From Toxorhynchites rutilus septentrionalis (taxonomy: Eukaryota > Arthropoda > Insecta > Diptera > Culicidae), in the NCBI RefSeq assembly GCF_029784135.1, contig NC_073745.1, positions 275,444,166-275,508,165 of the forward strand: a stretch of DNA of 64,000 nucleotides, given 5' to 3'. Positions within the stretch are counted from its first letter, which is position 1; each line of letters opens with the position of its first letter. Below, one piece after another: positions 1 to 11,183 of this stretch. A program made the translations under genes and the position numbers. The notes below the pieces were generated by a model, which had not been told where the DNA came from, made no database searches, and saw only the letters and a program-made list of their open reading frames with translations.

Positions 1-545
1 ATAATTCGCATTCGTGAAGCGATTTACTCCCTATGATATTAAGATGCCAGAATGCTGTTTGAAATTGTTATAAATGAAAATTATCGCTTGGTGTTATTGA
101 AATACTTTCAACACGTATTTCTTACCCTCACTTAACTATTTCTTTTAATTTTCATAGCATTGGCCGGACATGCGTACTCTGGAACCATTCTAATAGGAGT
201 GCAAGCAGTGACGAATGTATCGAAGAAATACATAAATTGCACTGCAGCGCATAGTCAAACCACAAATGTATTGAGCAAAAAGGAATAAACTATTAGAAAA
301 AATACACACACTCAGCACCAACACAAAGTTGTCGAGAAATACAAATGTTTTTATTTACTTTCAAGATGAATACCATTAAAGCTAAATCTGATCGGAGCTG
401 CGTGTAGTCATTCTTTTATAAGTAATAGCCAAAATGGAGGCTCAAAATTTCTTTATCTTCACATCAATCGGGTTGCTACAAAAAACTGAAGTTTTATTTG
501 AAAATTCATTTTTTACATATTAATCGAAAGCAATTTCTTCAAAAG
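1..545. other. Intergenic or repeat-derived DNA, no feature recognised
   Basis: AT-rich sequence with no open frame of coding character, no tRNA-like box pair and no inverted repeat that I could pair. It is the 3' flank of the succinyl-CoA ligase pseudogene on the minus strand. Confidence 0.5.
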
Positions 546-850
546 TAATAATTTAGCATAGCGCTTTGACAGCCTTCTGCCTCGTCAAAGCCCTGAACGG
601 AGTCAATTGAGCCCTGATTCCTTCAATATTTTCTGAGCTGCCTCCACGTTAGTCCCTCCAGTACTTTGATTCCGATCGTTTTAGAAGCATTACTAATTCC
701 GTTAGCAATGGTGCCACAGTTTACAGTCCCATCGAAAACATTCACCAGAATCGGTTTTACGTTTTGATCCGAGGTTAAAATTTGGAATGCCTTTAATACT
801 TGCTCTTCTTTCACATTACCGCACACATATAGGAAGTTTGCCGAGTTCCC
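546..850 (-). pseudogene. Succinyl-CoA ligase (GDP-forming) beta-subunit fragment, pseudogene
   Basis: On the minus strand the frame reads SANFLYVCGNVKEEQVLKAF followed by ILTSD, then ILVNVFDGTVNCGTIANGI. This matches the C-terminal ligase domain of the mitochondrial GTP-specific beta subunit (family form ANFLDVGG, then ILTSD, then NIFGG.VNC..IANGI). Conserved glycines are lost (GGG to CGN, FGG to FDG). A one-base deletion after VLEG breaks the frame. The next frame restores GTNVEAAQKILKESGL, and a later shift restores QGFDEAEGCQSA. In the family this domain closes the succinyl-phosphohistidine/CoA site of a TCA-cycle enzyme. Only the last 90 or so codons of a roughly 400-codon gene remain. 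The 5' side stops exactly at the terminal repeat at 851, so a mobile element truncated it or marks the break. No intron remains in the visible part, so both a processed copy and a segmental relic are possible. Confidence 0.8.
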
Positions 851-1767
851 AGCAAACATTAAATCGCATAACAAGCGTATATATTACATCATATGCCCTA
901 AAATTTGGTTGGCATATAATGCGCCTAACTGGTATATGCATGCAAAAGTGGAGGCCATATACATACATGGCAAATGCTTACCGAATTTGTTTGGATGAAT
1001 ATGCAACTTTGACCGGCTATAATAGCGATTATGTTGAAATTGAATTGCGATCTAATATGAATATATTCATGAATTGTCAAAGCACCAAATACGACTTTTG
1101 CCATACTCATATACGATTTATTACAGACATAAAAAAACAAATGGCGCAAAATATTTTCGTGAAATGTTTATTATAACCTCACGAATCGCCATTTTTATAT
1201 GAGTATTTATGTTTTTAGAAATAATAATTGTTTGATTGACTTGTGTTGGGAGTGGAATATGAATGTTTAAAATGGCACAGATTGATGTTTGGTGAAAACT
1301 GCTCCGATGTGGGTTCGAACTCCGATCGTCTCCGGATTATCCACCAGCTATCTCGCGCGGCTATCTGAAATTTCATTTCATTGACATTTCAATATGATGT
1401 AATATGTTCTTTATTAGGATCTAATATGATTTACTGTTTCAAGATTTTCTTCAGCATGCAACACGATTTACTACAGTACGGAATTGATTTAAATTATACG
1501 CTTATACGACACACAAACTGCATCAGCGTAATATACGCATATGATGCGGATTAAATATATTTTACGACAATGTGCATCATAAAATTGATGTTTATTATAC
1601 CGAATTGCGACTTAATTTGATAATGGTATATAAAATCGAGTTTTTACATTTTATGCGATTTCAAATATACACGATACATACTTTGATTGATATTATATGC
1701 GATTATGATTTATTCGGATTTCTTGTAAGACTTGGCACGTGCAAAATTATACGATTTAATGTTTGCT
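851..1767. mobile_element. AT-rich element with about 21-bp terminal inverted repeats
   Basis: The left end AGCAAACATTAAATCGCATA is mirrored at 1747-1767 by TTATACGATTTAATGTTTGC, a 21-bp inverted repeat with one mismatch. The 917-bp interior has no coding frame. A tRNA-like segment lies at 1303-1362. Blocks at about 1480-1600 and 1680-1767 recur at 52.4-52.9 kb in the same order, so this is a family and not a chance palindrome. A target-site duplication is not clear. It abuts the succinyl-CoA ligase pseudogene at 850. Confidence 0.6.
1303..1362 (-). repeat. tRNA-like (Pol III A/B box) segment
   Basis: On the minus strand an A-box-like TAGCTGGTGGATAA is followed about 30 bases later by a B-box-like GGAGTTCGAACCC. 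This is the layout of a tRNA-derived SINE head. There is no complete cloverleaf, so it is not called a tRNA gene. It sits inside the 851-1767 element. Confidence 0.4.
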
Positions 1768-2969
1768 AGGTAGAATCAGTTCTAAATTTGGAAAAAAATA
1801 AATGAAAATCATGAAACCCCGTAGTCCCAACACTTATTCAACAATAATAATAATATGTACACTATTTTTCTCAGCTAGTCGCGAATGATTTTGACTCCGA
1901 AATTTAGAACTAAAAGATAAGTTGGAATGAAAAATACAACCAAAATCAAAACAAAAGCCGAGACACAAGGCCCAGACAAAAATCCAACAACCGTCCCCCT
2001 CCGTCAATTATTCTTTTCTACAAATCCTGCTGGTTGCTTTCGTTGAACGTATGCTGACGGGTCGTTACGTTGCCTGTGTATGTGAATGTTTTCATAAGAA
2101 TTGCATGGCAGAATAACTGACGTAACGTGACGTAACGGGACGTGAACGTGACGTGGATGTTGTATGTGAATCGCACTTAAATCCATCTAAAGCTATAGAT
2201 ATCCCTAATGTAAACTCACCATAACACTTTCGTAATAGATATTCACGTTTTCATTCGGATCCGTTCCAACGAAGCTTGATTCGAACGTCAACAACGTTTG
2301 GCAGGTAAGTGTAAAAAGTTTGCATTAGAACGAAAACTGGAATCGAATGATTCAATCAAACGAACAATTTTCGAAAGTAGAATGGTGCGAACGAAAACAG
2401 GAATTCAAATTAAATTATAATTGAAATAAAGCAAAACGAAAATAGCATCCAACCAAAACACAGTGTTGATGAAATAATGACGATACACTAGAAAAATGAC
2501 TTCTTCGGAATTCGCCGAATTAGTTTTAGAAATTAGGCTTTATGTATGAAGCGATACAGATTCCGATTCAGTTTTACGTAAGTTGAGCATTTACAACCTA
2601 TTAAACATTTTGTTGTATATGGCCTCAATTCGGTTTAATTCGAACATCACTTCGTTCGATTCGTTTACAATAATTTGACTCTAATTGGACATCTAGACAA
2701 TTCGACACGAATAATTAGACACTTGGTATTCTAATCCGCGTTGACGGCATTGAGCTTCATATTACATGTTGGGGGAGTTTGCGTGACAATATGGGTTTGC
2801 AGAAGGAATGAACACACTATTAAAATATAAATTGTTACCGATCATTTCAAAATTCTTCGGTCACAAAAGGTTGTTTGTGTAAATATTTTCTGTCTAGTGT
2901 GTAAGTCAATTTTTGTTTTGCTTCGACTGGTATAAATGTTGTTAAATGTACATACCTTGATTTAATTTA
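1768..2969. other. Non-coding stretch with a possible 5' UTR exon edge
   Basis: No coding frame was recognised. Near 2118-2160 there is a short degenerate array of GACGT-containing words (ACGTGACGTAACGGGACGTG). A strong splice-donor consensus, GGCAG|GTAAGTG, has its GT at 2305-2306. It could end a non-coding first exon spliced to the Jupiter coding exon, where acceptor-like TTCGCAG precedes the ATG at 5778. That link is inference only. Confidence 0.3.
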
Positions 2970-3780
2970 TGTAAACATACTAACCCAACATCGCCCCGAC
3001 GAGGTTGCGTGTCGGGCGAAAGAGACATCTGTCAGTATTGACAGATGTCCTTCCGGTGGAAATGGGAGGGAGTAGGAGGAGGAAAGGAGCTGGATGATAG
3101 GAAAGGAGGTGACTTGGAAGGAGATGTTGGATGGAGTCGGTCACTTAGTCCGGAGTCAGGAAACGACACGCAAGTGAAGAATTTTGGTATCGTTGGAACA
3201 GAAATTTGAGGAGAAGAGAGTTGAAAGACAGTGAGTTGAGAAGATAGAAAAGAGTCGTGAAAGAAAAAAAGTGAGTGGTAGAGTGAAGTGACAGAGGTAG
3301 AAAGAGAAGACCTCTTGCGGAATAGGACCCTCAATCACGCTACACCATCCTCGGGTATCCTGCCGAGAAACTCCGGCCACCTACCACCACGTTTCCAAGC
3401 GACGCTCTTTTGCTATACGGTCCAGAGAATCACGGACAGAACGCCTCCCCCCTCCCATCCGCACCGGTGAACCGCAGCGCGACGACGACGACCACGAAGG
3501 ACAACGAAGGGCCCCAACGAAAATGGTACCGATACTAACCCTTTAAACCAAAAAAATATAGAAAAATCGAAAACTAACTTCTCTACTCTATTCTATTAAA
3601 TAATCAATGCCAGTCCATTTTGCATAGGCAGCTTCTTGTGTCCGCATTTCGCAAATCCGCTTTGCTGGTGTTCCAACCGAGGTCGAAACAGTCCTCCCGA
3701 GGGCCAAAGCCGACCCTGAGAGTAATATGAAACACGAGGTGAGCTAAGCTGGGCAGTACGGCTAAAGCCGTAGTTAACAA
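2970..3780. mobile_element. Possible solo LTR or retroelement fragment with two 5' hairpins
   Basis: From TGTAAACATACTAACCC at 2970 the base composition changes to GC-rich, purine-biased sequence. Two tight hairpins open it. The first pairs CGCCCCGAC with GTCGGGCG at about 2992-3019. The second is GACATCTGTCA (3024-3034), loop GTAT, TGACAGATGTC (3039-3049), a perfect 11-bp stem. No frame has coding character. The abrupt composition shift and the TG start suggest a solo LTR, but no second copy or target-site duplication was found in the window. Confidence 0.3.
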
Positions 3781-4234
3781 AATTATGAATGAAAATTATT
3801 TTTTTCCGAATCAAATTACATTTTGGACTTCTGTTATACATAGTTCATAGTTTCATCATTATTTTAATCTCAAAGATGTCCTAGATTAAAGGAAGGGGTG
3901 TGATAACTACTAACTGCTACTTGTCTAATTATTTTTTTAGCTTTTAGTACGTTATCTGTAATATTATTATGTTTCATCACAAAGAAACCGTTTAACTTAA
4001 AAAGATTATTTTTTACTTTTTTTTTTCTTTTACATTGTGTTGTGTTTATTGATATCTTCAATTGCAGGTCACAATGCGACATTGAGAGTTATGAGCGATA
4101 TGTCCAATTAAAGGCATATCACTGTATTATATTATTTCAGAAGCTGAAAGTTTTGTTTGCGGTTCAGCCAGAATTACCTGAACCAAGTATTATTCGAACT
4201 GAATCTTTCATTTCCAATTCAAAAAAAAAAATAG
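3781..4234. other. Intergenic, no feature recognised
   Basis: AT-rich DNA with homopolymer runs of T and A. I see no coding frame, SINE head or terminal repeat. Confidence 0.5.
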
Positions 4235-5219
4235 TGGGTTATATCTATGATATAACCGCAAGGTTCACGTGGAACTACCTTAGCTTAGCAATCATTCGTT
4301 TGTATTGATTAAATTCTTGATTGAATGAAACAGTTTCCAAATTCAATTGAGTTCAATATATTTGCTCTGTGAGTGAAAAAAATGAACAAATGCCGTGTAA
4401 AGTCAATTCATTTATTGTGATTGATTGTTCTTCGTTACAAGTAAATTTAATGACGGACCTTTTACGTTTGGTATGATGACTAGAACAAAATATATGTACG
4501 GAAGAATTATCAAACGTTTGATGAACCAGCCTAAGGCTGAAAACCTTTCCAATAAAGACAAAAAAAATTATCAAACGATTATTTTATTTTACATTTCCCT
4601 CTGAAGTTTACATCCCAAAAGTGTACATACTTCTCGAATCTCGAATTTGCTTGAAACTGGGAAGTTCATTCGCTTCTAGTGTCTGCACGATTTTCCCAGG
4701 TTCCTAAGTTTAGAAGATCATGTTAGGACAGACATATTCCACTCTGCACAAAGGCAAGCGAGGACAAAAGTACTCGCAGTTTGCATTTATTTGCAGAGCC
4801 GATTTCCCCAGAAACCTCGGTTTTGAAGTCTGTGTTAGGGAAACACATTTCAATCGGAACAAAAATACCCCCGATTTGTATGAATTTGCAATGCCGATTT
4901 CCCCTAGGCTGCTTGGTTTTGATGGCTGTGTTAGGGAAACCGTAAATCGGGCCAATCAAAACGATGCAGTTAGGGCGTTTAGATAACGCCTAATATTTTA
5001 CAGTTATTCAATTGTTTATCTAATGAAAAACAACATTTTGTTAGTTGCGATAGATGCGTAGAAATATTCCCTATCAAGTGATGCAAACATCTCTCCTATC
5101 CAGTACGAAATGTTCGAGCTATAAGCATTCGAAATCTTTCATTTTTTCTTGCATGTTCTGTGTTTAGGTTTTCATTTTACCCTCCATATATTCCGGTTAG
5201 ACGTAGTCCCACGTCAAAA
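4235..5219. mobile_element. Terminus-family element, copy B1 (GACGTGGGACTA ends)
   Basis: The left end reads GGGTTATATCTATGATATAA then CCGCAAGGTTCACGTGGAAC. The right end reads TTCCGGTTAGACGTAGTCCC then ACGTCAAA. Both ends recur at 43314-44230. The last 330 bp (with GGGCCAATCAAAACG, then TTATTCAATTGTTTATC, then GATGCGTAGAAATATT) are homologous to the right arm of the histone-carrying elements ending at 12370 and 18002. The interior holds nearly two copies of the roughly 91-bp unit seen at 43.5 kb (GATTTCCCC, then GTGTTAGGGAAACAC). No protein is encoded, so mobilisation would be in trans. Confidence 0.65.
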
Positions 5220-5777
5220 TAATTGCTATGAGTATATTTATTCAAAATAAACATAAAATCGAACATCTTTCCTCGGCTGGACATTCATACTTCCCATCGA
5301 ATTTTATAGATTAAATTAATTATTTCCCGTACAACATCGAGTCTCACTCGTGGGTATTTGAATAACACAGGGAGCTAGAATGCTCATCAGGCTAGTGAAA
5401 TCACTTGATGTGTGACGTATTAAATAATACGGGAAAGAGTTAAACATTTCGATTTGATTCAGTTATTCCCAACAATCCGCAATACATTACATATCTTTAC
5501 CTGCATACGGTGTCTTGATGGATATGAATTCATTGTGCACACTACCAAAACATACAAATTGTTGAACCTCTAATCACTCAAATTGTTATACAACACATTC
5601 ACCATACAGCTGAAAAACAGCAACGGTTTTCGGCATCCGCATTAAACTCTGAATACGCGAAAGGTGTGGCATCCATTTTTGTTCATAGTCTTTTCGATAG
5701 AATTAGATTTCGGTGTCTCATCGTAGATTTGAAGCTTTTACTTTCTACCGAGAGTTTCTTTAGTGTTCGCAGTGAAA
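5220..5777. other. Upstream/5' UTR region of Jupiter homologue
   Basis: No coding frame. Just before the ATG at 5778 the sequence TTTCTTTAGTGTTCGCAG offers two acceptor-like AGs, so the coding exon may be preceded by a spliced 5' UTR exon. Otherwise nothing is recognised. Confidence 0.35.
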
Positions 5778-6128
5778 ATGAGTGAATTCAACGTTGGCCT
5801 TCCCGATAACAGAAATTCTAGCCGCGTCCTGAAGCCGCCTGGTGGAGGGAATTCGGATATTTTTGGGCCATCGGAGGTTAAAGCTAATCCTCCGCGTCCC
5901 AAGTATAATCAGCAAAATTCTTCAAACATGAACAACATTATGGGAACTGCTGATCCTGGTATTCAAGCTGAACAAGCGAAAAATGATCCACCACCCGCTA
6001 GGTCAGAAACAGGAGCCGCTGCCTCCCAGATAGGAGGCGCACAAAACGCCCAGCAATCTCAGCCGGAAGCTCAAACGAACGGACGTGCGCGTGTTCCTCC
6101 TGGAGGATTTTCTTCAGGACTTTGGTGA
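5778..6128 (+). CDS. Jupiter: Jupiter/JPT (HN1) family microtubule-associated protein
   Basis: This is a 116-residue basic, low-complexity protein. Near the N-terminus it has the family signature SSRVLKPPGGG (residues about 14-24) followed by DIFG, and it ends in RVPPGGFSSGLW. The PPGGG and GGFSSGLW-type boxes define the Jupiter/hematological-and-neurological-expressed family. Drosophila Jupiter binds microtubules, and vertebrate HN1 proteins are small cytoplasmic or nuclear proteins. The middle is rich in Q, N, P and A and is predicted disordered. ATG at 5778 is preferred over any upstream start because the family box begins right after it. The frame is complete without introns. It may be the sole coding exon of a gene with 5' UTR exons, or an intact retrocopy. 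No poly(A) tract or target-site duplication was seen to prove the latter. Confidence 0.8.
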   Translation: MSEFNVGLPDNRNSSRVLKPPGGGNSDIFGPSEVKANPPRPKYNQQNSSNMNNIMGTADPGIQAEQAKNDPPPARSETGAAASQIGGAQNAQQSQPEAQTNGRARVPPGGFSSGLW

Positions 6129-7429
6129 ACAAGTGCGATTCTTCCGGAAAATGGAATCAACGCAGCTTTAGTACTTAAAACCAATATCCATGACGATCCA
6201 GGGTTTATCGACCTCTAACCTAAAATATTCGCAGTTTTTTCTCTTTATATCATATTCAATAACCAAAGAACGAAACAGTTCTATTGTATTAGATTGCTTG
6301 CATGCAATTACTCAATCGATGAATCTTTATTTTATCTGGTTTCCAACTGATCTCGAGTATTTATGAAGAAAAAAAAACACTTGTATTTAAAATACAAAAA
6401 AAAAGCATACATGAAGACTGCCTGTTCTACACAATGCATTTAAAATATACAAAAATCAATACTAGACAACCGCTTTCATTATACGTTTTACTCTGTTTGC
6501 TCTAGGAATACATATTGTATGTATATACAGAAATTATATGTTAACGATTAAAATTCATAGTATAGCTTCTACTAGTTAGTGTCTATTCCTTATCCGAACA
6601 AAAAAACCTTCAGCCTGTTTATCGTGTCAGCATAAAATTTTCGGGTGTGAATGATGTCATCAAAGCAAGCTTGTATTTCAACGGTGTAGCAAAAATTCGG
6701 CATTGGTTTGTTTTAAGTTAGCGATGAATTGTTTCTATTCAGTATTTACAACAATTTCTCTAGTTGTGCTTAGTACCTATATATTTCAGCTCTTTTTTGC
6801 GTGCGTGTCAAACAATTTTCGGTCTGTGCACTGTTTGCCAGTTAAAGAATATTAGCAAAATTATGATACTGCATTGAAGAATAAGAAAAATCAAATCGCA
6901 TAGATGATTGACTGAAAGCTCAGTGTAGTAGTGCTTGGCTACTACGAATATGACTAGATAAACAACTAACAGTTATTCACAATTTATGAAATGTTAACTT
7001 CAGAGGATGTCATTGCAATCATGATCCAGTAAAATATCGCCTATTACAACTGAAGGAAGTGAAAATGGAACTATCGATTTTTCTATAAAAATAGGAAAAT
7101 GGGTGTGTTGTTGATTCATGATATCATTCAATCGGCTGACGATGAAGTCCTATAGCAGGAATTAAAATTTTTTAGAGTTTAGCTAAGAAATTCGCTCGTC
7201 TCAGTGCAAAGTTACTTTTTTTGGTGCTTACGTATTATTTATTTATTTTCAATTATGCTACTGTGTGGCACATGGTCACCCAGCATTGTCAATGTAGTAG
7301 AAATGTCCAGTGTACTCAAATCGATATACATAACCCATCATCGATCATAACCGGCCATGCTTTGAAAGTCATGAAACATCGTGACTCGGTCTCTTTTCTC
7401 TTTGAACATTCGTTCAGGTAAGACGTATA
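6129..7429. other. 3' flank of Jupiter homologue, no further gene seen
   Basis: AT-rich DNA with several A-runs (about 6368-6403) that could belong to a long 3' UTR. No canonical AATAAA stands close to the stop. Beyond about 6.6 kb I see no coding frame, tRNA head or paired repeats. Confidence 0.4.
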
Positions 7430-7660
7430 GCGTTGGGGGACTTACCTGGTACCCATCGCACTCGTCTAGCCTTTGCGACTTTCTGGATACCACCATATAT
7501 TGTTCTGAGCACTCGGCGTTCGAAAACACCAAGTACTTGTGAATTCTCTTCGAGCATCGCTTCGTACCCATAGAGAACAACCGGTCGAATTAGGAATTTC
7601 TACATGGTACACGCAGTTTGTTGAACCTTAAGGATTTGCGGGACCCATAGTAGGCGCGGC

Positions 7661-7801
7661 TTTTTTTTTCTTATATGTATTAAAGTGACTTTCAACACTT
7701 TTGGCTGGTTCGTCACTTTCTTCCATTTTTGGAAGAATGTCGGGAGTGAGAATTGAACTCGTGACCTTCAGCGTGCGACGTATGGATGTTACCAACGGCG
7801 C
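7661..7801 (-). mobile_element. Short tRNA-derived SINE inside the RTE-like element
   Basis: On the minus strand the head GCGCCGTTGGTAACATCC (A-box-like) is followed by GAGTTCAATTCTC (B box) and an A-rich tail at 7661-7669. It interrupts the LINE frame between RRRIVNENR and AYYGSRKSLRFNK, which are adjacent in the related copy. CCGCG repeated at the two borders is a short target-site duplication. Length is about 140 bp. Confidence 0.65.
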
Positions 7802-7841
7802 GGTTTTCATTAACTATGCGTCTTCGAATTTTACGGTTGTT

Positions 7842-8132
7842 GTTTTTTTTTATCCCATTTGTTTATAAGGCTCATTTAGCATATTAGCTGTAACAGAGCC
7901 GGGTTTTAATCGTGTACATGCACATGTGTTTATGATTCTATAAAATGTAAATCACAGATGGATGTATCGATCTTTGTTCCACCGTGAATCGATCTCCATC
8001 GCAGATGATTCTTGCGTGGACGTAATTATTCTATAACACCACAAAGATGGTCAATTGAGGGCCCTGAGTTTGAACTCACGGTCGATCGCTTAGTAAGTGA
8101 ACGCGTAACCAAGAGGTTACGGAGACTCCCAC
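7842..8132 (-). mobile_element. tRNA-derived SINE (about 290 bp) inside the RTE-like element
   Basis: Minus strand: A-box region AACCTCTTGGTTACG, B box TGAGTTCAAACTC, a body ending GAGCCTTATAAACAAATGGG and a poly-A tail at 7843-7852. It splits the LINE codons TTDNNN and NRKIRRRIVN. ACAACAAC flanks both sides as a probable target-site duplication. It resembles the Feilai class of mosquito SINEs in layout, but I cannot confirm the family name. Confidence 0.65.
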
Positions 8133-9621
8133 GTTGTTGTTGTCAGTGGTTATCAATGAGCCAAGGTAGACAAAATTCTGTACCACCTCGAGCTCGTCAC
8201 CGTCGATCACAACACTACTACCAAGAAGAATTCTGTTGCGACCAATTCCTCCTGCTAACATGTATTTGGTCTTACGCGCATTAATCTCAATCCCAATCAG
8301 CCCTGCTTCGCGTTTCAGTCGGGTATACAAGTCCGCCACTGTCGATTGTTTTCCTCCGATTATGTCCACGTCGTGCTCTGAATGTTGAAGTACGCTCGCC
8401 GCATAAGACCTTTCAGCGCCACGTTGAAGAGCAGACAGGAGAGTCCATCGCCTTGTCGGAATCCCCTTTGAGTCTCCAACGATTCCAGCAGGTCTCCTGA
8501 GATCCCGAATCAGTCTTGTCAGCATTCGGGAAAAGCCGTTTTCATCCATGATCTTCCATAGCTGTCGTCGGTCGATTGTATCATATGCGTCCTTGAAATC
8601 GACGAAGATGTGGTGCGTAGGGACCTGATACTCACGGCTTTTTTGGAGGATCTGCCGCAGTGTAAAAATCTGGTCCGTCGTCGAGCAACCGGGTATGAAT
8701 TCGGCCTGATAACTTTCCACAAATCTACTTACTATAAACGATAGACGGCGAAAGAGTGTTCATAATTTTTATATGCGCCATTCAGAATCGTGATTGCACG
8801 GTAGTTCTCACAGTCCAGCTTGTCACCTTTTTTATAGATAGGGCAGATTATTCCGTCCTTCTACTCCTCCGGTAGCTGTTCTGTGTTCCAGATCCCGACT
8901 ATCAACCGGTGCATACACTCTACAAGTTTTTCCGGACCTCTCTTGAAGAGCTCCGCTGCGAGGCCATCATTACCAGCTGCTTTGTGGTTCTTTAGCTGAT
9001 TAATGAACTCCTTAACCACACTCTTAGTTGGGGGTGGTACATGCAGCATGGCTGCGTGTGCTGCATCCTTCTCGTTCAGAACGCACGACATTCTTCGTCA
9101 TACCTTACGTTTCGTTGTCCTCGGTGTTCATACCCGATGACGGTCCATACTGTGCTGCTAACTGCTGCTTTCGAAGTGTCCTGCGTTTATCGAGGAGGGC
9201 AGCATCCAGTTCGTCTAACCCCGGTAACGCAGCTTCAAGACGCTGCGAGTATGCTAATCACCCGTTTCTGCATCTCCCCTAAAACGATGAAAGCTATACC
9301 CAGCTCATGTGTATTGCTGCAGCTCTGGGAAATTATATAACCATCTTGAAACGACCGTATGTACCATCGAGCCTTTCCACCACACCTCCTGCAGCGCTAT
9401 GATGTCGAAATTGCGGGCCCTCAATATTTCCGAAACAATTCGGGTACTCACAAGAATGTTGAGAGGCTTGTAGTTCCTTGTTACTAGTTTCCAATGTCTA
9501 GTCCAAGTTCTTTGCTGTCTCAAATTCTTATGTGAATTTTCCTGTGCATTTCATTTTTACGGATGGCTTGTAGGGCCTGCACCAACCCCCATCTCGCCGG
9601 AGGACCATTGTGCACAGTTCT

Positions 9622-9699
9622 TTTGACGTAGGACTACGTCTAACCGGAAGATATAGGGGGTGAAATGGAAATCTAGGCACTGAACAAGTAGAAAAAAAC
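9622..9699 (-). repeat. Isolated right terminus of the GACGTAGGACTAC family, reversed
   Basis: Starting TTTGACGTAGGACTACGTC, these 70 bases are the reverse complement of 12301-12370 with essentially no mismatch. They end in CACTGAACAAGTAG. A left terminus of the family follows directly at 9700, so this is the stub of a second, oppositely oriented copy, or the outer arm of a composite element. Confidence 0.7.
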
Positions 9700-10084
9700 G
9701 GGTGGGTAATATCGGGGACATAACCGGAGTGACGTAGGACTATACAATGGGGACAGCTTTTGTTAAATATATTTTAAATATATTGTTTTATTTTCTTCTC
9801 CTACGTGAATACCTACCTATCTACATGAAAAATGGATTAGTTTACTGTTTACTCTTTATGAATATGTTGATGGTTCTGAAAAAAACCTTTGGTGTTGTGT
9901 TTTTGTTATCACTCGATATTCCCATCTTGTTCGGTTAAACCTTCTTGTTTAGCTATTGCGTTTGCCATTCGCCACAGCTTTCACAGTTGGAAAATTTCTT
10001 CCCATCCAGCTTGTGACATGTTGTTCAGTAAATTACATTTAATGCGACGTGCCGGAGAAACACTTTGCCACTCACTGAAACTAA

Positions 10085-10373
10085 TTGTTGCCTTGATGAG
10101 CGCCGAACCGAAGCTGCTCTGTTCTTGATGCGGGTTTTCTGATTGTCGTGAGCAGCTTTGCAAGCCAACTCGAGCACTCCGACACTCCGACTCCGACACT
10201 CCGAAACTCTATAATCGCTGTTAGGTATACTGGTGCTCCGGCACCAATCCGTTCGGCCTAGTTACCCTTGCGGAGCAATCAGTGAATGCGACCAACAGGG
10301 AACTGGAGACCTGCACGGTTCGAGTGAGACTTTTCCTTTCCCTTAACTTGTCCTCCTTTGTTACGTTCACGAT
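10085..10373 (-). pseudogene. Histone H2A pseudogene (copy a)
   Basis: Minus-strand translation gives [27 protein letters not shown], stop, LLRKGN, stop, AERIGAGAPVYLTA, then degenerate sequence and KLLTT/AAHDNQKTRIKN. This follows H2A from the basic N-tail through the L1 loop to the KKTRI segment. The two stops replace an arginine (CGA to TGA) and a tyrosine (TAC to TAG). A GT-rich repeat (GGAGTGTCGGAGTC) has expanded in place of the alpha-2 helix end. No start codon survives. This copy keeps more of the H2A core than the three others in the window. Confidence 0.9.
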
Positions 10374-10609
10374 GCCGATGCCGTACCACCACACGGGTTT
10401 ACGGTTTGAAAGAAATAAGATATTTTTTTGGGGTCCGCGTGTTCTATACTCTAGCGGTACACACTCACAGGATACAGACAAATCGGCAGACTCAGCCAGA
10501 GGGGCGAGTCCAACGAGACGAATGAATGAGCGTTAAAAGGGAGCGATGGCAAAAAAAATACATTCATTACGATTTGTTCGCTCGTTGGATTCACATGCAG
10601 GCTAAAAAG

Positions 10610-10625
10610 GGTCCTTTTCAGGATC
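10610..10625 (+). terminator. Histone-type 3' stem-loop (degenerate)
   Basis: GGTCCT TTTC AGGATC is a 6-bp stem with a 4-nt loop, carrying one G-T pair, preceded by AAAAAG and followed by ACAAA. It fits the replication-dependent histone mRNA 3' hairpin that binds SLBP. It lies on the plus strand, opposite to H2A copy a, so the gene it served is not identified. A partner copy on the minus strand is at 13542-13557. Confidence 0.55.
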
Positions 10626-10699
10626 ACAAAATTATCTTCAATCTAAAGAGTTTATTGTTTTGTTATCACTCGATATCCCCATCTTGTTCGGCTAAACCT

Positions 10700-11183
10700 T
10701 TCTGTTTAGCGATTGCATTTGCTACTCGCTACAGCTTTCACAGTTGGAAAATTTCTTCCCATCCAGCTTGTGACATATTTTACAGTAAATTACATTCAAT
10801 GGCACGTCGCATTACCACCACTAAGTATCGGATTGGAGGTAATTTTAACCTGTAATTGAACATTTGCGATGACAGTGGTACAGTGTCGACTGTGTCGAAT
10901 TTGGACCCCGAACTCTATGTTTACAAAAATGTCCAACTAAATATGTCGCATTACAGGTCCGTCCAATTAGCTAAATGTCGAGATAAGTGTAAATTACTGT
11001 ACTTTCAATCTAGAAGCAATTTAAGAATTGGTGAAAATCAATAAGCTCAGAACAACTGCCAAATTCACATACTCATCAGATCCTGGCAAACAAATTATTC
11101 AATTTGTGTTTTATTATTATTTTGGATAATGTTTTTGAAAGCATTGAACAGTATTTCCTAAACTCTTTTTTGGAAGGTTTAAT
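10700..11183. other. Non-coding interior between H2A copies
   Basis: About 10700-10800 repeats sequence from 9950-10040 (ATTCGCCACAGCTTTCACAG / TTGGAAAATTTCTTCCCATC), showing internal duplication within the element. 10850-11180 holds no recognised feature. Confidence 0.45.

Larger units (their letters stand above)
7430..9621 (-). mobile_element. RTE-like non-LTR retrotransposon, degraded, with two SINE insertions
   Basis: Reading right to left there are four recognisable parts. First is a 5' segment homologous to 36.16-36.23 kb. Next is the start of an AP-type endonuclease (DIIALQEVWWKGS at about 9380-9520). Then comes the linker (NHKAAGNDGLAAELFKRGPE) and the reverse transcriptase (QAEFIPGCSTTDQIFTLRQI, FVDFKDAYDTIDR, KTKYMLAGG, FVYLGSLITTDNNN). 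Last is the C-terminal region (LIRPVVLYGYEAM, VFERRVLRTIYGGIQ at about 7480-7600). The catalytic FADD box is lost by a deletion (the frame reads SVLQHSEHDVDIIGG). The endonuclease core is missing, and stops and frameshifts occur at the subdomain joints. It is the same family as the 35.9-39.0 kb element but far older. The 5' end stops at the GACGTAGGACTAC terminus at 9622. Confidence 0.85.
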
